DNA from: Turicibacter sp.
GTDB lineage: Bacteria > Bacillota_I > Bacilli_A > MOL361 > Turicibacteraceae
Direction: 5' to 3'
NCBI GenBank assembly: GCA_009787345.1
Contig: WRGF01000219.1
Location: 1-64,000, forward strand
Length of the DNA: 64,000 nucleotides
Shown here: positions 8,671 to 16,834 of the stretch, one piece after another
Numbering within the stretch: position 1 is the stretch's first letter
Layout of the letters: each line of letters opens with the position of its first letter
Program-made: the position numbers and the translations under genes
The notes under the pieces: generated by a model
The model's input: the letters and a program-made list of their open reading frames with translations, nothing else
Told to the model about the DNA's origin: nothing
Database searches by the model: none

Positions 8671-9264
8671 TTATTTAAATAACGCCGGTATGAGCCGGTC
8701 CGCCATAAAGTCGAAGGCTTTGTAAAATTCAACGCTTTCAAGCCCCAGCCGCATCCGCCCCACCAAGGACATGAGGAGCACTTCGATAACCAAGAAAGCG
8801 TCCCCCTCAGGAACTTTCAAATGAAGCCGGTAGTTTAGCATCAACTCCTGAAAAATCACTTTGTGGTCGGTTTGGATACGTGCTAACTGCTCATCATCCA
8901 GATTGGAAACCAATGCATGAGTGTCCTCCGGGTCCAGGGTGTGAAAGAGGGGGAATCTGTCCTGTTCCCGCAAAAATTCCTTGATGACAGCTGTGAATCC
9001 CGCGATTCCTTCGATGCCTTCCCCAGCCTTGAAAGCATTGTCCCACATCCGTTCGTGAATATGGGTGTTGGTGTCCAAAAACAAATCCTCCTTCGTGGGG
9101 TAGAGGGTATAAAAAGTGCCGATGGATGTATCCGCATCCTGGCAAAGCCCCCGGATGGTCGTCTTGCGGTATCCATGGCTCGCCCACCTTTTTTCACAGG
9201 CAGCCAGGAGCCGGGCCCTAATCTGTAATTTATCCGCCTCTTTAAGCACAGGTTTTTGTGGCAT
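8671..9264 (-). CDS. TetR/AcrR family transcriptional regulator
   Basis: 197 residues with AAGGAGG before the ATG. The N-terminal ~50 residues give a typical TetR helix-turn-helix (IRARLLAACEKRWASHGYRK, then TTIRGLCQDADTSIGTFYTL), and the rest is an alpha-helical ligand-binding and dimerisation domain. First gene of a two-gene minus-strand operon with the serine hydrolase. A perfect inverted repeat sits at its transcription start, which suggests autorepression relieved by an unknown ligand. Confidence 0.92.
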   Translation of the reverse strand: MPQKPVLKEADKLQIRARLLAACEKRWASHGYRKTTIRGLCQDADTSIGTFYTLYPTKEDLFLDTNTHIHERMWDNAFKAGEGIEGIAGFTAVIKEFLREQDRFPLFHTLDPEDTHALVSNLDDEQLARIQTDHKVIFQELMLNYRLHLKVPEGDAFLVIEVLLMSLVGRMRLGLESVEFYKAFDFMADRLIPALFK

Positions 9265-9279
9265 GTGGTCAAACCTCCT

Positions 9280-9342
9280 TTAAGAACATTTATTGAATTT
9301 TGTTCTTAAAATAATAGTATCACGACATGAATCGACGGTCAA
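9280..9342 (-). promoter_or_regulatory. TetR-gene promoter with palindromic operator
   Basis: Minus strand: -35 TTGACC (9337-9342), 17-base spacer, -10 TACTAT (9314-9319). Directly downstream, over the expected start, is the perfect inverted repeat TTAAGAACA - 12 bases - TGTTCTTAA (9280-9309), a likely operator for the TetR protein encoded next to it. Confidence 0.75.
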
Positions 9343-9439
9343 TGTAGGAATTGGTTAATTTTTGTGGTAAAAGTGTGTAATCAGGGAGTGGTGAAGCCCT
9401 GGTATGGTATAATCAAGCCAGGATAAAGGAGGCGTTTTT

Positions 9440-10162
9440 ATGAAAATGGGGGGGCTTGTGCCTTTGGCATTAGGGATTTTGGCAGGGTGTAACCAGCAAA
9501 CTCCGACAACGGAAGATACCCGGCCCCCTTCTTTTATGGGGCAACACCAAGTCGCCACGCCGCCATCCTGCGGAAACGTTGAGTTTTATTCCCGCAGGGT
9601 GACGGTAGACGGGGAAGAGTTGTATTACGAATGGTGCCAGTTAAGCCAACATTCATTTAATGAGCAGTTTCATTTGTTCGAACCCGTCGAAGGCCAGCCA
9701 GGGCTATACGAATGGCGGTTAGGGAATTGGACACCGATTTTTATCAAGGAAGAAAATGGAGGCTACTTGCGGGGGGATTTCATCTACCATGCCCATTTGC
9801 AACCCGCACCGCCGCTTGTAACTAACTTAAATTCCGAAGAAGTATTTATCACTTTGGGGGAAGCTCGCTTTTCTGTCGATTCGGATAGGATTTCGTATAT
9901 CATTCATAATCAGGGTAAAAACGAAGTAATGTATGGCAGGGAATATGCTATTGAATTTTTTGATGGGGGTCAATGGTTGTCCGTTCCCTTTATAGCCAGA
10001 ATCGGTTTTACCCAAGAAGGATTGATTCTCGAACCGGGAAGTTTCGCAGTGCACACATTTGACTTAGCTATCAATAGGACCGAAGTATTCGACTTCCAAC
10101 CCGGACGTTACCGTATCCGCAAGGTTGGACTCGACATTGTCGGGGAATTTGAACTCTATTAA
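9440..10162 (+). CDS. lipoprotein with Ig-like domain
   Basis: 240 residues, AAAGGAGG before the ATG. A short signal sequence ends in a lipobox LAGC (Cys17), so the protein is lipid-anchored on the outer face of the membrane. Residues ~135-240 look like a bacterial Ig-like beta-sandwich (ITLGEARFSVDSDRISYIIH, then a PGSFAVHTFDL and PGRYRIRKVG pattern), a domain common in Bacillus lipoproteins of unknown role. Monocistronic: an extended -10 promoter (TGGTATAAT, 9405-9413) precedes it and a terminator follows. Function unknown. Confidence 0.8.
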   Translation: MKMGGLVPLALGILAGCNQQTPTTEDTRPPSFMGQHQVATPPSCGNVEFYSRRVTVDGEELYYEWCQLSQHSFNEQFHLFEPVEGQPGLYEWRLGNWTPIFIKEENGGYLRGDFIYHAHLQPAPPLVTNLNSEEVFITLGEARFSVDSDRISYIIHNQGKNEVMYGREYAIEFFDGGQWLSVPFIARIGFTQEGLILEPGSFAVHTFDLAINRTEVFDFQPGRYRIRKVGLDIVGEFELY

Positions 10163-10169
10163 TAAACAC

Positions 10170-10370
10170 AAAGAAAAGCCAGGTTGCTTCACAGCAGCCT
10201 GGCTTTTTTCGTTAAGGGGGGAATCGGCGGGAACCCCGCTGGATAGCAAGGTGGGCAACCGGTTCCGGGTTTTAGGAGTCCTTTCAGGGAAAGGCATTCA
10301 ACACCGCCCGAAAACGCGGAATCCCTAATCAGAAGTGTTCGGATTTAAAATGCCGACTTCCCACTTGACG
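10170..10370 (-). ncRNA. structured RNA B, second probable 6S RNA
   Basis: Minus-strand element related to structured RNA A. The two share blocks TTTAAATCCGAACA, GCGGTGTTGAATGCC, GGACTCCTAA, CCCACC and CAGCGGG in the same order, while the sequence between differs. Its ends also pair: AAGTGGGAAGTCGGC (10352-10366) with GCCGATTCCCCCCTT (10214-10228). It runs into the bidirectional terminator. Many Bacillota have two 6S RNAs, so a paralogous pair is reasonable. No convincing -35/-10 was found; a hairpin (CACCTATAT/ATATAGGTG) lies just upstream of its 5' end. Confidence 0.5.
10174..10209. terminator. bidirectional terminator
   Basis: AAAAGCCAGGTTGC / GCAGCCTGGCTTTTTT hairpin with A and T runs on its two sides. 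It ends the lipoprotein gene on the plus strand and can end structured RNA B on the minus strand. Confidence 0.88.
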
Positions 10371-10373
10371 AGG

Positions 10374-10413
10374 CACCTATATGCAAAATTCCTTCTGAAC
10401 AATGATATAGGTG
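10374..10413. repeat. inverted repeat upstream of structured RNA B
   Basis: CACCTATAT (10374-10382) and ATATAGGTG (10405-10413) form a perfect 9-base inverted repeat. It may be a protein-binding site or part of a longer 5' end of RNA B. The remaining ~270 bases up to the next gene hold nothing I can name except an AT-rich promoter-like patch near 10595-10610. Confidence 0.45.
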
Positions 10414-10690
10414 GCAAACGGAACGGTCTAAGCTGGAATGCCGGATATACGGATGTCATAACAAAGTTGTGATAACTGATACCGGCAAATCGTAGATGAT
10501 GCTCCGCTTGTCCCTCCTATTATGACCCGATAGTTGGCGATTATTCGGAAATATTTAATTTTGTGTGAAAAAGGCGGGAAAAATTCCCAAGATGTGTTAA
10601 AATGATAAAGGGATGCTGTGGCTCCCATCAAAAAAAATAATTTTTGCGTTTATATCGTATTTATTTAGATAAAAAAGGGGGCTTGGCAGG

Positions 10691-11635
10691 ATGCGGCTAA
10701 CAATTAGGGACAGGGACGGGCAGCTGGACCTCAGCATGGTGCTATTTATTTTGGCATCGGCAGGGATGGCTGTCAATTATATATATTTTTCTACCATCGG
10801 AAGCTGGGAAGCACCGGTCGAAAGTTTAAGGGACCTGTTGTTTTCAGGGCTGGGGTTTTTAGGCGCCATGGCAGTAGGGGGCGCCATGGACCTGGTTTTT
10901 TCAGCCATCCGAAAACACAGGAAAGCCGGTTGCAATCACACGGCTGCCGCACTTTTGCTCTTGTTGATGATGACCTCGTTTTTCGTCCCCACCGGGTTAT
11001 TCCTAGGCGCCGCTGTCTTGCTGTCCCTTTTAAACCAGTTAAAGCTCCCGTTGTCATTTTCGACGGTCGCCGTTTATTTTTTATTGGTTTTTGCCAGCCA
11101 TTCCCTCTCACATGAGGCACCCTTCTTGAGCGCGCCCTACCTTCAGGCGCTGGGAGGGGACTTTGCGGACTTCCGGCGGGAGTTTTACTCGGTGACGGTG
11201 GTTGCGGCCGGGATTGCCAGCGGTCCCCTTAGCTTTAACCTGCTCTTGCCCATCCTTGCCGGGGCCGTGATGCTTGCCAACCGAAAATATGGGCCTATGC
11301 TTTGGTCCCTTTTGTTTTTTTTCGTGTTCAGTGCTGCAGCCCTTGCGTTTTTCGGAACGTCCGATTGGCGGCTCCCTTTGTTTTTGCTCAATGGGAGTGT
11401 GTTCATGGTAGGGGTGTTCTTTATGCCTTGGGAACTGAAGGCCCATCTTCCTTTCGGGAGCAAATTGGCATATGCCATCCTCTTAGGGGTTGCCACCTTC
11501 TTGTTTTCCTATCACGTCCATTTCATCTGGGGGCCTTACCTTGCCTTCTTATTGGTGTGCCTCCTGATGAAGCTTGGGAACCTGGTTGACCGATTGGAGG
11601 ATGGCCCATCCCCCACGTTCAAAAGAATGGATTGA
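10691..11635 (+). CDS. polytopic membrane protein, unknown
   Basis: 314 residues, start ATG after AAAAAGGGGGCTTGGCAGG. Roughly eight to nine hydrophobic helices fill residues 17-300 (for example FILASAGMAVNYIYF, AALLLLLMMTSFFVP, AYAILLGVATFLFSYHVHF). There is a short charged N-terminus and a charged C-terminal tail. No transporter or enzyme motif was recognised. It stands between structured RNA B and deoC on the same strand but 63 bases before deoC, so it may or may not share its transcript. Confidence 0.8.
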   Translation: MRLTIRDRDGQLDLSMVLFILASAGMAVNYIYFSTIGSWEAPVESLRDLLFSGLGFLGAMAVGGAMDLVFSAIRKHRKAGCNHTAAALLLLLMMTSFFVPTGLFLGAAVLLSLLNQLKLPLSFSTVAVYFLLVFASHSLSHEAPFLSAPYLQALGGDFADFRREFYSVTVVAAGIASGPLSFNLLLPILAGAVMLANRKYGPMLWSLLFFFVFSAAALAFFGTSDWRLPLFLLNGSVFMVGVFFMPWELKAHLPFGSKLAYAILLGVATFLFSYHVHFIWGPYLAFLLVCLLMKLGNLVDRLEDGPSPTFKRMD

Positions 11636-11698
11636 GGCAGCATTTTACGCAAAAAAAAAAATCAGTTGGGCATACTATGGAAAAAAGGAGCGGACCTC

Positions 11699-12364
11699 AT
11701 GGACAAATTGAACAAATACATTGACCACACATTGCTGAAACCGGATGCAACGAAAGCACAGATCCTGACATTATGCGCAGAAGCCAAGGCATATGATTTC
11801 GCCTCGGTCTGCGTCAACCCTTACTGGGTCGGGCTATGCGCCAAGGAACTTAAGGGAAGCGATGTCAAAACCTGCACGGTCGTTGGATTTCCCTTAGGGG
11901 CGACTATCAAAGAAGCCAAGGCCTTCGAAACGAAATGCGCGGTCGAAGCAGGGGCTACTGAAATCGACATGGTCATGAATGTCGGCGCGGCCAGGGACGG
12001 GGACTGGTTGGAGGTTTTCGACGACATCGCCGGTGTCGTTGAAGCGGCAGGCGGGGTACCTGTCAAAGTCATCATCGAAACCTGCCTGCTGACTGACGAA
12101 GAAAAAACAAAAGCCTGCGAGATGGCAGTCAAGGCAAAAGCTTCTTTTGTCAAGACTTCCACTGGCTTTTCAACTGGGGGCGCCACCATCCACGACGTGC
12201 GGCTGATGCGAAAAACAGTGGGTTCCGAAATGGGCGTCAAAGCTTCCGGCGGCGTTCGGACACGGGCTGAAATGGATGCCATGATCGAAGCCGGTGCCAA
12301 CCGCATCGGGACCTCAGGGGGAGTCTCCCTCATGGACGGGAAAACCAACGAAACAGCTTACTAA
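11699..12364 (+). CDS. deoC: deoxyribose-phosphate aldolase
   Basis: 221 residues; the start is the ATG with AAAAGGAG upstream. DeoC cleaves 2-deoxyribose 5-phosphate to glyceraldehyde 3-phosphate and acetaldehyde in nucleoside catabolism. Signatures: [11 protein letters not shown] at the start, [11 protein letters not shown] near residue 90, and the Schiff-base lysine in [14 protein letters not shown] (Lys152). Full length for the family. It precedes deoD by 97 bases on the same strand, a usual pairing for salvage of deoxynucleosides. Confidence 0.96.
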   Translation: MDKLNKYIDHTLLKPDATKAQILTLCAEAKAYDFASVCVNPYWVGLCAKELKGSDVKTCTVVGFPLGATIKEAKAFETKCAVEAGATEIDMVMNVGAARDGDWLEVFDDIAGVVEAAGGVPVKVIIETCLLTDEEKTKACEMAVKAKASFVKTSTGFSTGGATIHDVRLMRKTVGSEMGVKASGGVRTRAEMDAMIEAGANRIGTSGGVSLMDGKTNETAY

Positions 12365-12461
12365 TCAGGATGCCAATCCCACCCGCTTGCGCAAGGCTGG
12401 AAGGTCAGTTTTTGGCCTGGAGTGGTGTGATTGGCTCGAATAAAAAGGAGAATGACACACG

Positions 12462-13169
12462 ATGATACCAACACCACATATTGCAGCAACCAACAAAAAC
12501 GAAATTGCAGAAACCGTCTTATTGCCGGGGGATCCCCTTCGTGCCAAATTTATCGCCGATAATTTCTTGGAGGATGTGGCCCAGTTCAATGGGACCCGCG
12601 GCATGCTAGGCTATACCGGCACTTATAAGGGGAAACGGATCTCGGTCATGGGTTCGGGGATGGGGATGCCATCCATCGGGATTTATTCTTACGAGCTGAT
12701 CCACTTTTATGGTGTCAAGAACCTGATCCGCATCGGTTCATGCGGTTCCCTTCAAGAACATGTTAAAATCCGGGACGTGATTATTGGGATGGGGGCCTGT
12801 ACCAATTCCAATTTTGCCTCCCAGTACGAGCTTCCGGGGACTTATGCCCCCATCGCATCTTGGGAACTTTTAGAAAAAGCAGTCCATGTCGCGAAAGAAA
12901 AAGGCACCGAGGTTAAAGTGGGGAACATCCTGTCGTCCGATATTTTCTATGATGCGGTTCCTGATGCCTGGAAAAAATGGGCAGCCATGGGCGTCATGGG
13001 CGTTGAAATGGAAGCGGCTGCCCTTTACATGAATGCCGCCAAAGCTGGGGTCAATGCCCTTTGCATCCTGACGGTTTCAGATTCCCTCGTTACCCACGAA
13101 GCAACCACGGCTGAAGAACGCCAAAACACATTTACTAAAATGATGGAAATTGCTTTGGAACTGGCTTAA
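12462..13169 (+). CDS. deoD: purine nucleoside phosphorylase, DeoD type
   Basis: 235 residues with AAAAGGAGAATG before the start. It phosphorolyses purine (deoxy)nucleosides to base and (deoxy)ribose 1-phosphate. The hexameric PNP pattern is clear: [53 protein letters not shown], and [18 protein letters not shown] near the nucleoside site, followed by [15 protein letters not shown]. Works with DeoC upstream and the pyrimidine enzyme Pdp at 20.6 kb. Confidence 0.96.
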   Translation: MIPTPHIAATNKNEIAETVLLPGDPLRAKFIADNFLEDVAQFNGTRGMLGYTGTYKGKRISVMGSGMGMPSIGIYSYELIHFYGVKNLIRIGSCGSLQEHVKIRDVIIGMGACTNSNFASQYELPGTYAPIASWELLEKAVHVAKEKGTEVKVGNILSSDIFYDAVPDAWKKWAAMGVMGVEMEAAALYMNAAKAGVNALCILTVSDSLVTHEATTAEERQNTFTKMMEIALELA

Positions 13170-13225
13170 AAGCACTAAAAATTTAGAAAATAATGCCTGG
13201 CACCTGACAGGTTTATGACGCCATG

Positions 13226-13258
13226 GGCGGCCTTTGACATGAAAATTCAAAGGCCGCC
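13226..13258 (+). terminator. hairpin after deoD
   Basis: GGCGGCCTTTG / CAAAGGCCGCC, a perfect 11-base stem between deoD and yfmF. No T-run follows, so it may act in mRNA stability rather than termination. Confidence 0.5.
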
Positions 13259-13282
13259 TCTGACAGAAATAGAGGTGATTTA

Positions 13283-14554
13283 ATGCAAATCCGTCATTTT
13301 GATGACCTGGGGTATAAGCTGACAACGGTAAAAACTGAGAAGTTTAAAACGAACCTGCTGTCTTTTACCTTCCATTCAGATATCAATCGGGAAAATGTGA
13401 CGAAGCGCTCGCTCATTCCCTATGTCCTACGTTCTTCAACAAAGAGATTCCCTACGAAAAAGAAATTCAACACGGCCCTCGAAGATTTATATGGAGCTTC
13501 GTTATCCGCAACCACTGAGAAAAAAGGCAAGGCTCATAACATAAAATTTTATCTCTCATTGGCCAACGAAGCATTCTTGCCAGGAAACGAACCCCTGATG
13601 GAAGAAGCCATCCTATTATTTAAAGAAATGCTTTTAAACCCCTTGGCAAGGGATGGGGCTTTTGACCGTACCGTGGTCGAAACTGAAAAGCGCCTCTTAG
13701 AAGAATACATTGAATCACTGTATGATGATAAAACATCCTACGCCTTGCAAAAATTAATAGAAAATATGTGCCAAGAAGAAATGTATGCCATCAATTCCTC
13801 AGGCTATATTGAGGACCTCCCGGGTGTGGATGCCCATAACCTTTACGAAGAGTACCAAAAAATGCTTGAATCAGATGCTTTGGAAATTGCTGTCGTAGGG
13901 GACATTGATGCCGACAAGGTCCATGGCCTGTTCAAAAAGCATTTAAACTTGAAAACCCCGGTCAAGTCCAAAGACACCCTGGACTTGGAAGAAAAGTCAA
14001 TCGGGCAAGTGGAAATTGTCAAAGAAACCCAAGACATCGCCCAAGGGAAGCTAAACATCGGTTACCGGACCCACACCCGCATCAACGACCCGGATTACTT
14101 GCCGCTCCTTGTGTTTAATGGCATGTTTGGGGGCTATGCCCATTCCAAGCTCTTTATGAATGTCCGTGAAAAATCTTCCCTGTGCTATTACTGCGCATCA
14201 AGGCTTGATAATTTTAAAGGGCTGATGTATGTGTACTCAGGCATCGAACCTAAAAATTACGAGAAAGCCCTGGCCATCATCGAGGAACAATTAACCGACA
14301 TGAAAACCGGAGCATTTACTGAAAAAGAACTGGAACTGTCGAAGAAATCATTAATCAATTCCAAGCTTGAATCCTTGGACCAGGCAGCTGGGATGCTTGC
14401 CCATGAAACACTCAATGAAATGCTGCCAATCCCTTTTACCGTCGAATCATGGATAAAAGCCATCAATTCCATTACCATAGAGCAGATTACAGCAGTAGCA
14501 AAAAAAATAGAAACGGATACCATTTATTTTTTAACGGGGAAAGAGGTGGAATAA
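13283..14554 (+). CDS. yfmF: YfmF-like M16 protein, inactive subunit
   Basis: 423 residues; start after AGAGGTGATTT. It belongs to the M16 (insulinase/processing-peptidase) fold but lacks the HxxEH zinc motif at the expected place (the region reads TALEDLYGASLSA). The second M16 half is visible around YLPLLVFNGMFGGYAHSKLFM and VREKSSLCYYCASRLD. In Bacillus YfmF and YfmH are encoded side by side and are annotated as linked to elongation factor P 5-aminopentanol modification. The next gene starts immediately after the stop, so the two are co-translated. Confidence 0.88.
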   Translation: MQIRHFDDLGYKLTTVKTEKFKTNLLSFTFHSDINRENVTKRSLIPYVLRSSTKRFPTKKKFNTALEDLYGASLSATTEKKGKAHNIKFYLSLANEAFLPGNEPLMEEAILLFKEMLLNPLARDGAFDRTVVETEKRLLEEYIESLYDDKTSYALQKLIENMCQEEMYAINSSGYIEDLPGVDAHNLYEEYQKMLESDALEIAVVGDIDADKVHGLFKKHLNLKTPVKSKDTLDLEEKSIGQVEIVKETQDIAQGKLNIGYRTHTRINDPDYLPLLVFNGMFGGYAHSKLFMNVREKSSLCYYCASRLDNFKGLMYVYSGIEPKNYEKALAIIEEQLTDMKTGAFTEKELELSKKSLINSKLESLDQAAGMLAHETLNEMLPIPFTVESWIKAINSITIEQITAVAKKIETDTIYFLTGKEVE

Positions 14555-15844
14555 ATGCAGGAAAAAAAACATCCCAATATTAAAGAAACCATCTACTTTG
14601 AAGAACTGGATAATGGGCTTCATGTGTACTTCATCAACAAACCGGGCTTCAATAAAACCTATGCCACATTCACGACGAAGTACGGTTCCATCGACAATGA
14701 ATTTTCACCCATCGGCCAAGCTGCCATGAAACATGTCCCCGATGGGATCGCCCATTTCTTAGAGCACAAAATGTTTGAAAAGAAAGACTATGACGTCTTT
14801 GAAAAATTCTCTATGCACAGCGGGTCTGCCAACGCCTTTACCTCATTTACCAGGACCTCTTATTTATTTTCATGCACCAGCGACCTGGATGAAAACCTGA
14901 CAACCCTTCTGGATTACGTGCAAGACCCTTATTTCACTCCGGAAACGGTTGAAAAGGAAAAGGGGATCATCGCCCAGGAAATCCGTATGTATGATGACAA
15001 TCCGGACTTTAAGGCCTACTTTGGTATCATTAACAACCTTTATGCCGAGCATCCCGTTAAAATCGACATCGCAGGGACGGTGGAGTCCATCCAAGACATT
15101 ACAGCCGACCTCCTTTATGAATGCTACCATACCTTCTATCATCCCTCCAACATGATTATGTTTGTCATCGGGGAGATGGATGTTGCCCATACCCTGAATT
15201 TAATTAAGGAAAATCAGGCAGCCAAAGATTATGTCAAACAAGAGCCAATTCCAAGGTCATACCCGAAAGAAGGGGCTGCGGTTGCGGTAAAAGAACGGAC
15301 AGAAGAGATGGAAATCGGGACTGCAAAGGTTTTTGTGGGGATTAAAGACCCCGTCGTCGGCCGCAGTGGCAAAGAGCTTTTACGGGCTGATATTACGGCT
15401 GAGATCATCTTCGATTTAATGTTTGGTGGTTCTTCTGACTACTACGAATCTATGCTAAATAAAGGCCTCATTAATGACAGCTTCTCTTATGAGACCACTT
15501 TCGAGCCCTCATTCGGGTTTTCCATTGTGGGGGGCGACACCAAGTATCCCGACAAGCTAGCGGCAAGCCTCGTTGAAACCCTTCAGGGAGCCGGCAGCAT
15601 CGACTTCAATGAATCAGAGTTTGAACGGATCAAAAAGAAAAAAATGGGCCGTTTCCTGAGTGCCCTTAACTCGGTAGAGTTTATTGCCAACCAGTTCACC
15701 CAGTACATGTTCAATGACGTAGACCTGTTCTCCATCCTTGATGTCATCAACGAGATTACCATTGATGAACTTCAGGACATGGCCAAGTCTTACTTCATTC
15801 CTGAGCGCATGAGCACTTACAAGCTGGTCCCTAAAAAAGCCTAA
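14555..15844 (+). CDS. yfmH: YfmH-like M16 zinc metallopeptidase
   Basis: 429 residues, start directly after the yfmF stop, with its Shine-Dalgarno (AAAGAGGTGG) inside yfmF. The catalytic HFLEH (His67, Glu70, His71) of inverzincin M16 peptidases is present, with a glutamate-rich helix downstream for the third ligand, and the second M16 half follows (LMFGGSSDYYESMLNKGLI). It is the active partner of YfmF. The proposed role in EF-P modification comes from Bacillus annotation and is not shown here. A terminator follows. Confidence 0.92.
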   Translation: MQEKKHPNIKETIYFEELDNGLHVYFINKPGFNKTYATFTTKYGSIDNEFSPIGQAAMKHVPDGIAHFLEHKMFEKKDYDVFEKFSMHSGSANAFTSFTRTSYLFSCTSDLDENLTTLLDYVQDPYFTPETVEKEKGIIAQEIRMYDDNPDFKAYFGIINNLYAEHPVKIDIAGTVESIQDITADLLYECYHTFYHPSNMIMFVIGEMDVAHTLNLIKENQAAKDYVKQEPIPRSYPKEGAAVAVKERTEEMEIGTAKVFVGIKDPVVGRSGKELLRADITAEIIFDLMFGGSSDYYESMLNKGLINDSFSYETTFEPSFGFSIVGGDTKYPDKLAASLVETLQGAGSIDFNESEFERIKKKKMGRFLSALNSVEFIANQFTQYMFNDVDLFSILDVINEITIDELQDMAKSYFIPERMSTYKLVPKKA

Positions 15845-15887
15845 AAAAAGGTACGGCCCCCAAAAGGGAGGCCGTACCTTTTTTTAG
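15843..15887. terminator. bidirectional terminator between yfmH and ssb
   Basis: AAAAAAAGGTACGGCC / GGCCGTACCTTTTTTT with runs on both sides; it serves the convergent yfmH and ssb genes. Confidence 0.92.
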
Positions 15888-15891
15888 GTTG

Positions 15892-16293
15892 TCAGACCGC
15901 CAAAACGTCCTCGTCAGCAGGCAGGTTTACAGTCAAATCGGTGTCGGCATCTACCGTCCCGTCCGCCGGGCGGCGGGTATTTATAAACGAAACCCGGTCG
16001 CCCACCACTTCTGTTGTCCGGATGGCCTTAAAGTTGGGCACTTCATAAGTTCGGGTAATCAGTCTGCCGCGAATGCCGATGACCGAGCCCTTCCCACAGT
16101 ATTCCACTACCTTGTCAGCGTTGGCGCCCCACAAGACCACATTGATAAAATCGGTTTCGAATTCGCCTGTGGCCAGATTTTTATGGGAGCGCTGTACAGC
16201 CAGGGTGACATTGGTAAAAGAGCGGTCTTCCTGAGTTTTTTGGAGCTCGGCATTTCGGGTCATACGGCCTACAATAATTGTATTTTGAAACAT
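15892..16293 (-). CDS. ssb: single-stranded DNA-binding protein
   Basis: 133 residues from the ATG that aligns with family starts (MFQNTIIVGRMTRNAEL). One OB-fold: VTLAVQRS, DFINVVLWGANADKVVEYCGKGS, and GIRGRLITRTYE. The C-terminus is acidic (PADEDVLAV) but lacks the DDDIPF-type tip that recruits partner proteins, so it resembles the SsbB/YwpH class linked to competence more than the essential SSB. The ATG has no Shine-Dalgarno; a GTG 30 bases upstream (16323) has AAAGGTGGTGA at a good distance and would add MPASGWYCEK. The alternative start is real enough to keep in mind. Confidence 0.88.
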   Translation of the reverse strand: MFQNTIIVGRMTRNAELQKTQEDRSFTNVTLAVQRSHKNLATGEFETDFINVVLWGANADKVVEYCGKGSVIGIRGRLITRTYEVPNFKAIRTTEVVGDRVSFINTRRPADGTVDADTDLTVNLPADEDVLAV

Positions 16294-16511
16294 TTTTTCA
16301 CAGTACCAGCCAGAAGCGGGCACTGCTTCACCACCTTTCAATTGGTTATTTTCGTTGCAGTGCGTGTCACACTGTTATTAATAAGCGCCATTAGTAGAAA
16401 TATCCTGCAAAAAAAAATTAATTTTCTTTTTACAAATGAAAAGAAATAACGCTTTCTCGGCATTTTCTGACAAAGAACACAAAAAGAACACATCTTATCG
16501 ACAAACTTTGA

Positions 16512-16717
16512 TATAATTTTATATGTAATCAAGATTCCCCCCCGAATCTTGCATTACATTCCTTTCATTATTGTTTTTCATTTAATTTTTTTACATCCCC
16601 TCATTTAAGAGACTGCATGGATAATATTTGGCACCTTTTTTGCCAAAATCAATGCAATTATACTATTCCCCTCTCTAGGGGCCGAACTCCTCCCCCCCCC
16701 TTGTTCGGCCCCTTTTT
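16512..16717 (+). ncRNA. candidate small RNA with C-only hairpin loops
   Basis: An extended -10 promoter (TGATATAAT, ending 16517) would start a ~195-nt transcript near 16523. It opens with the hairpin ATGTAAT-AAGATTC / GAATCTT-ATTACAT (16523-16559), whose loop is six C and nothing else. A small hairpin TTTGGCA/TGCCAAA follows (16627-16647). It ends with a strong terminator GGGGCCGAAC / GTTCGGCCCC and a T-run (16678-16716), whose 15-base loop is TCCT, nine C, then TT. Single-stranded CCCC stretches also occur at ~16597 and ~16668. No protein frame fits. C-rich loops in Gram-positive small RNAs bind Shine-Dalgarno sites. Confidence 0.6.
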
Positions 16718-16772
16718 CATGCCCAAAAATAAGGAATGGCTGATTTTGCGGACTATCTAATGACGGCTGGTT

Positions 16773-16801
16773 TTGAACTTTTTCTCTATTTTTGGTATAA
16801 T
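16773..16801 (+). promoter_or_regulatory. sigma-A promoter of the methyltransferase-thyA operon
   Basis: -35 TTGAAC (16773-16778), 17-base spacer, -10 TATAAT (16796-16801). It shows that the long upstream open frame is not translated and fixes the TTG at 16835 as the start of the next gene. Confidence 0.85.
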
Positions 16802-16834
16802 AAAAACAGTAACAAAACGAAAGGGGATGAAAGC

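Noticed and set aside
8883-9272. Overlapping minus-strand frames of 129 and 97 codons within the TetR gene
   Set aside because: They lie inside the TetR coding region in other frames and show no family features.
16338-16532. 64-codon minus-strand ORF in AT-rich DNA upstream of ssb
   Set aside because: Composition-driven frame with no good ribosome site; the region is better explained as ssb control and the small RNA promoter.
16736-16834. N-terminal extension of the methyltransferase
   Set aside because: A near-consensus promoter lies inside this part, and the TTG at 16835 has a proper ribosome site.
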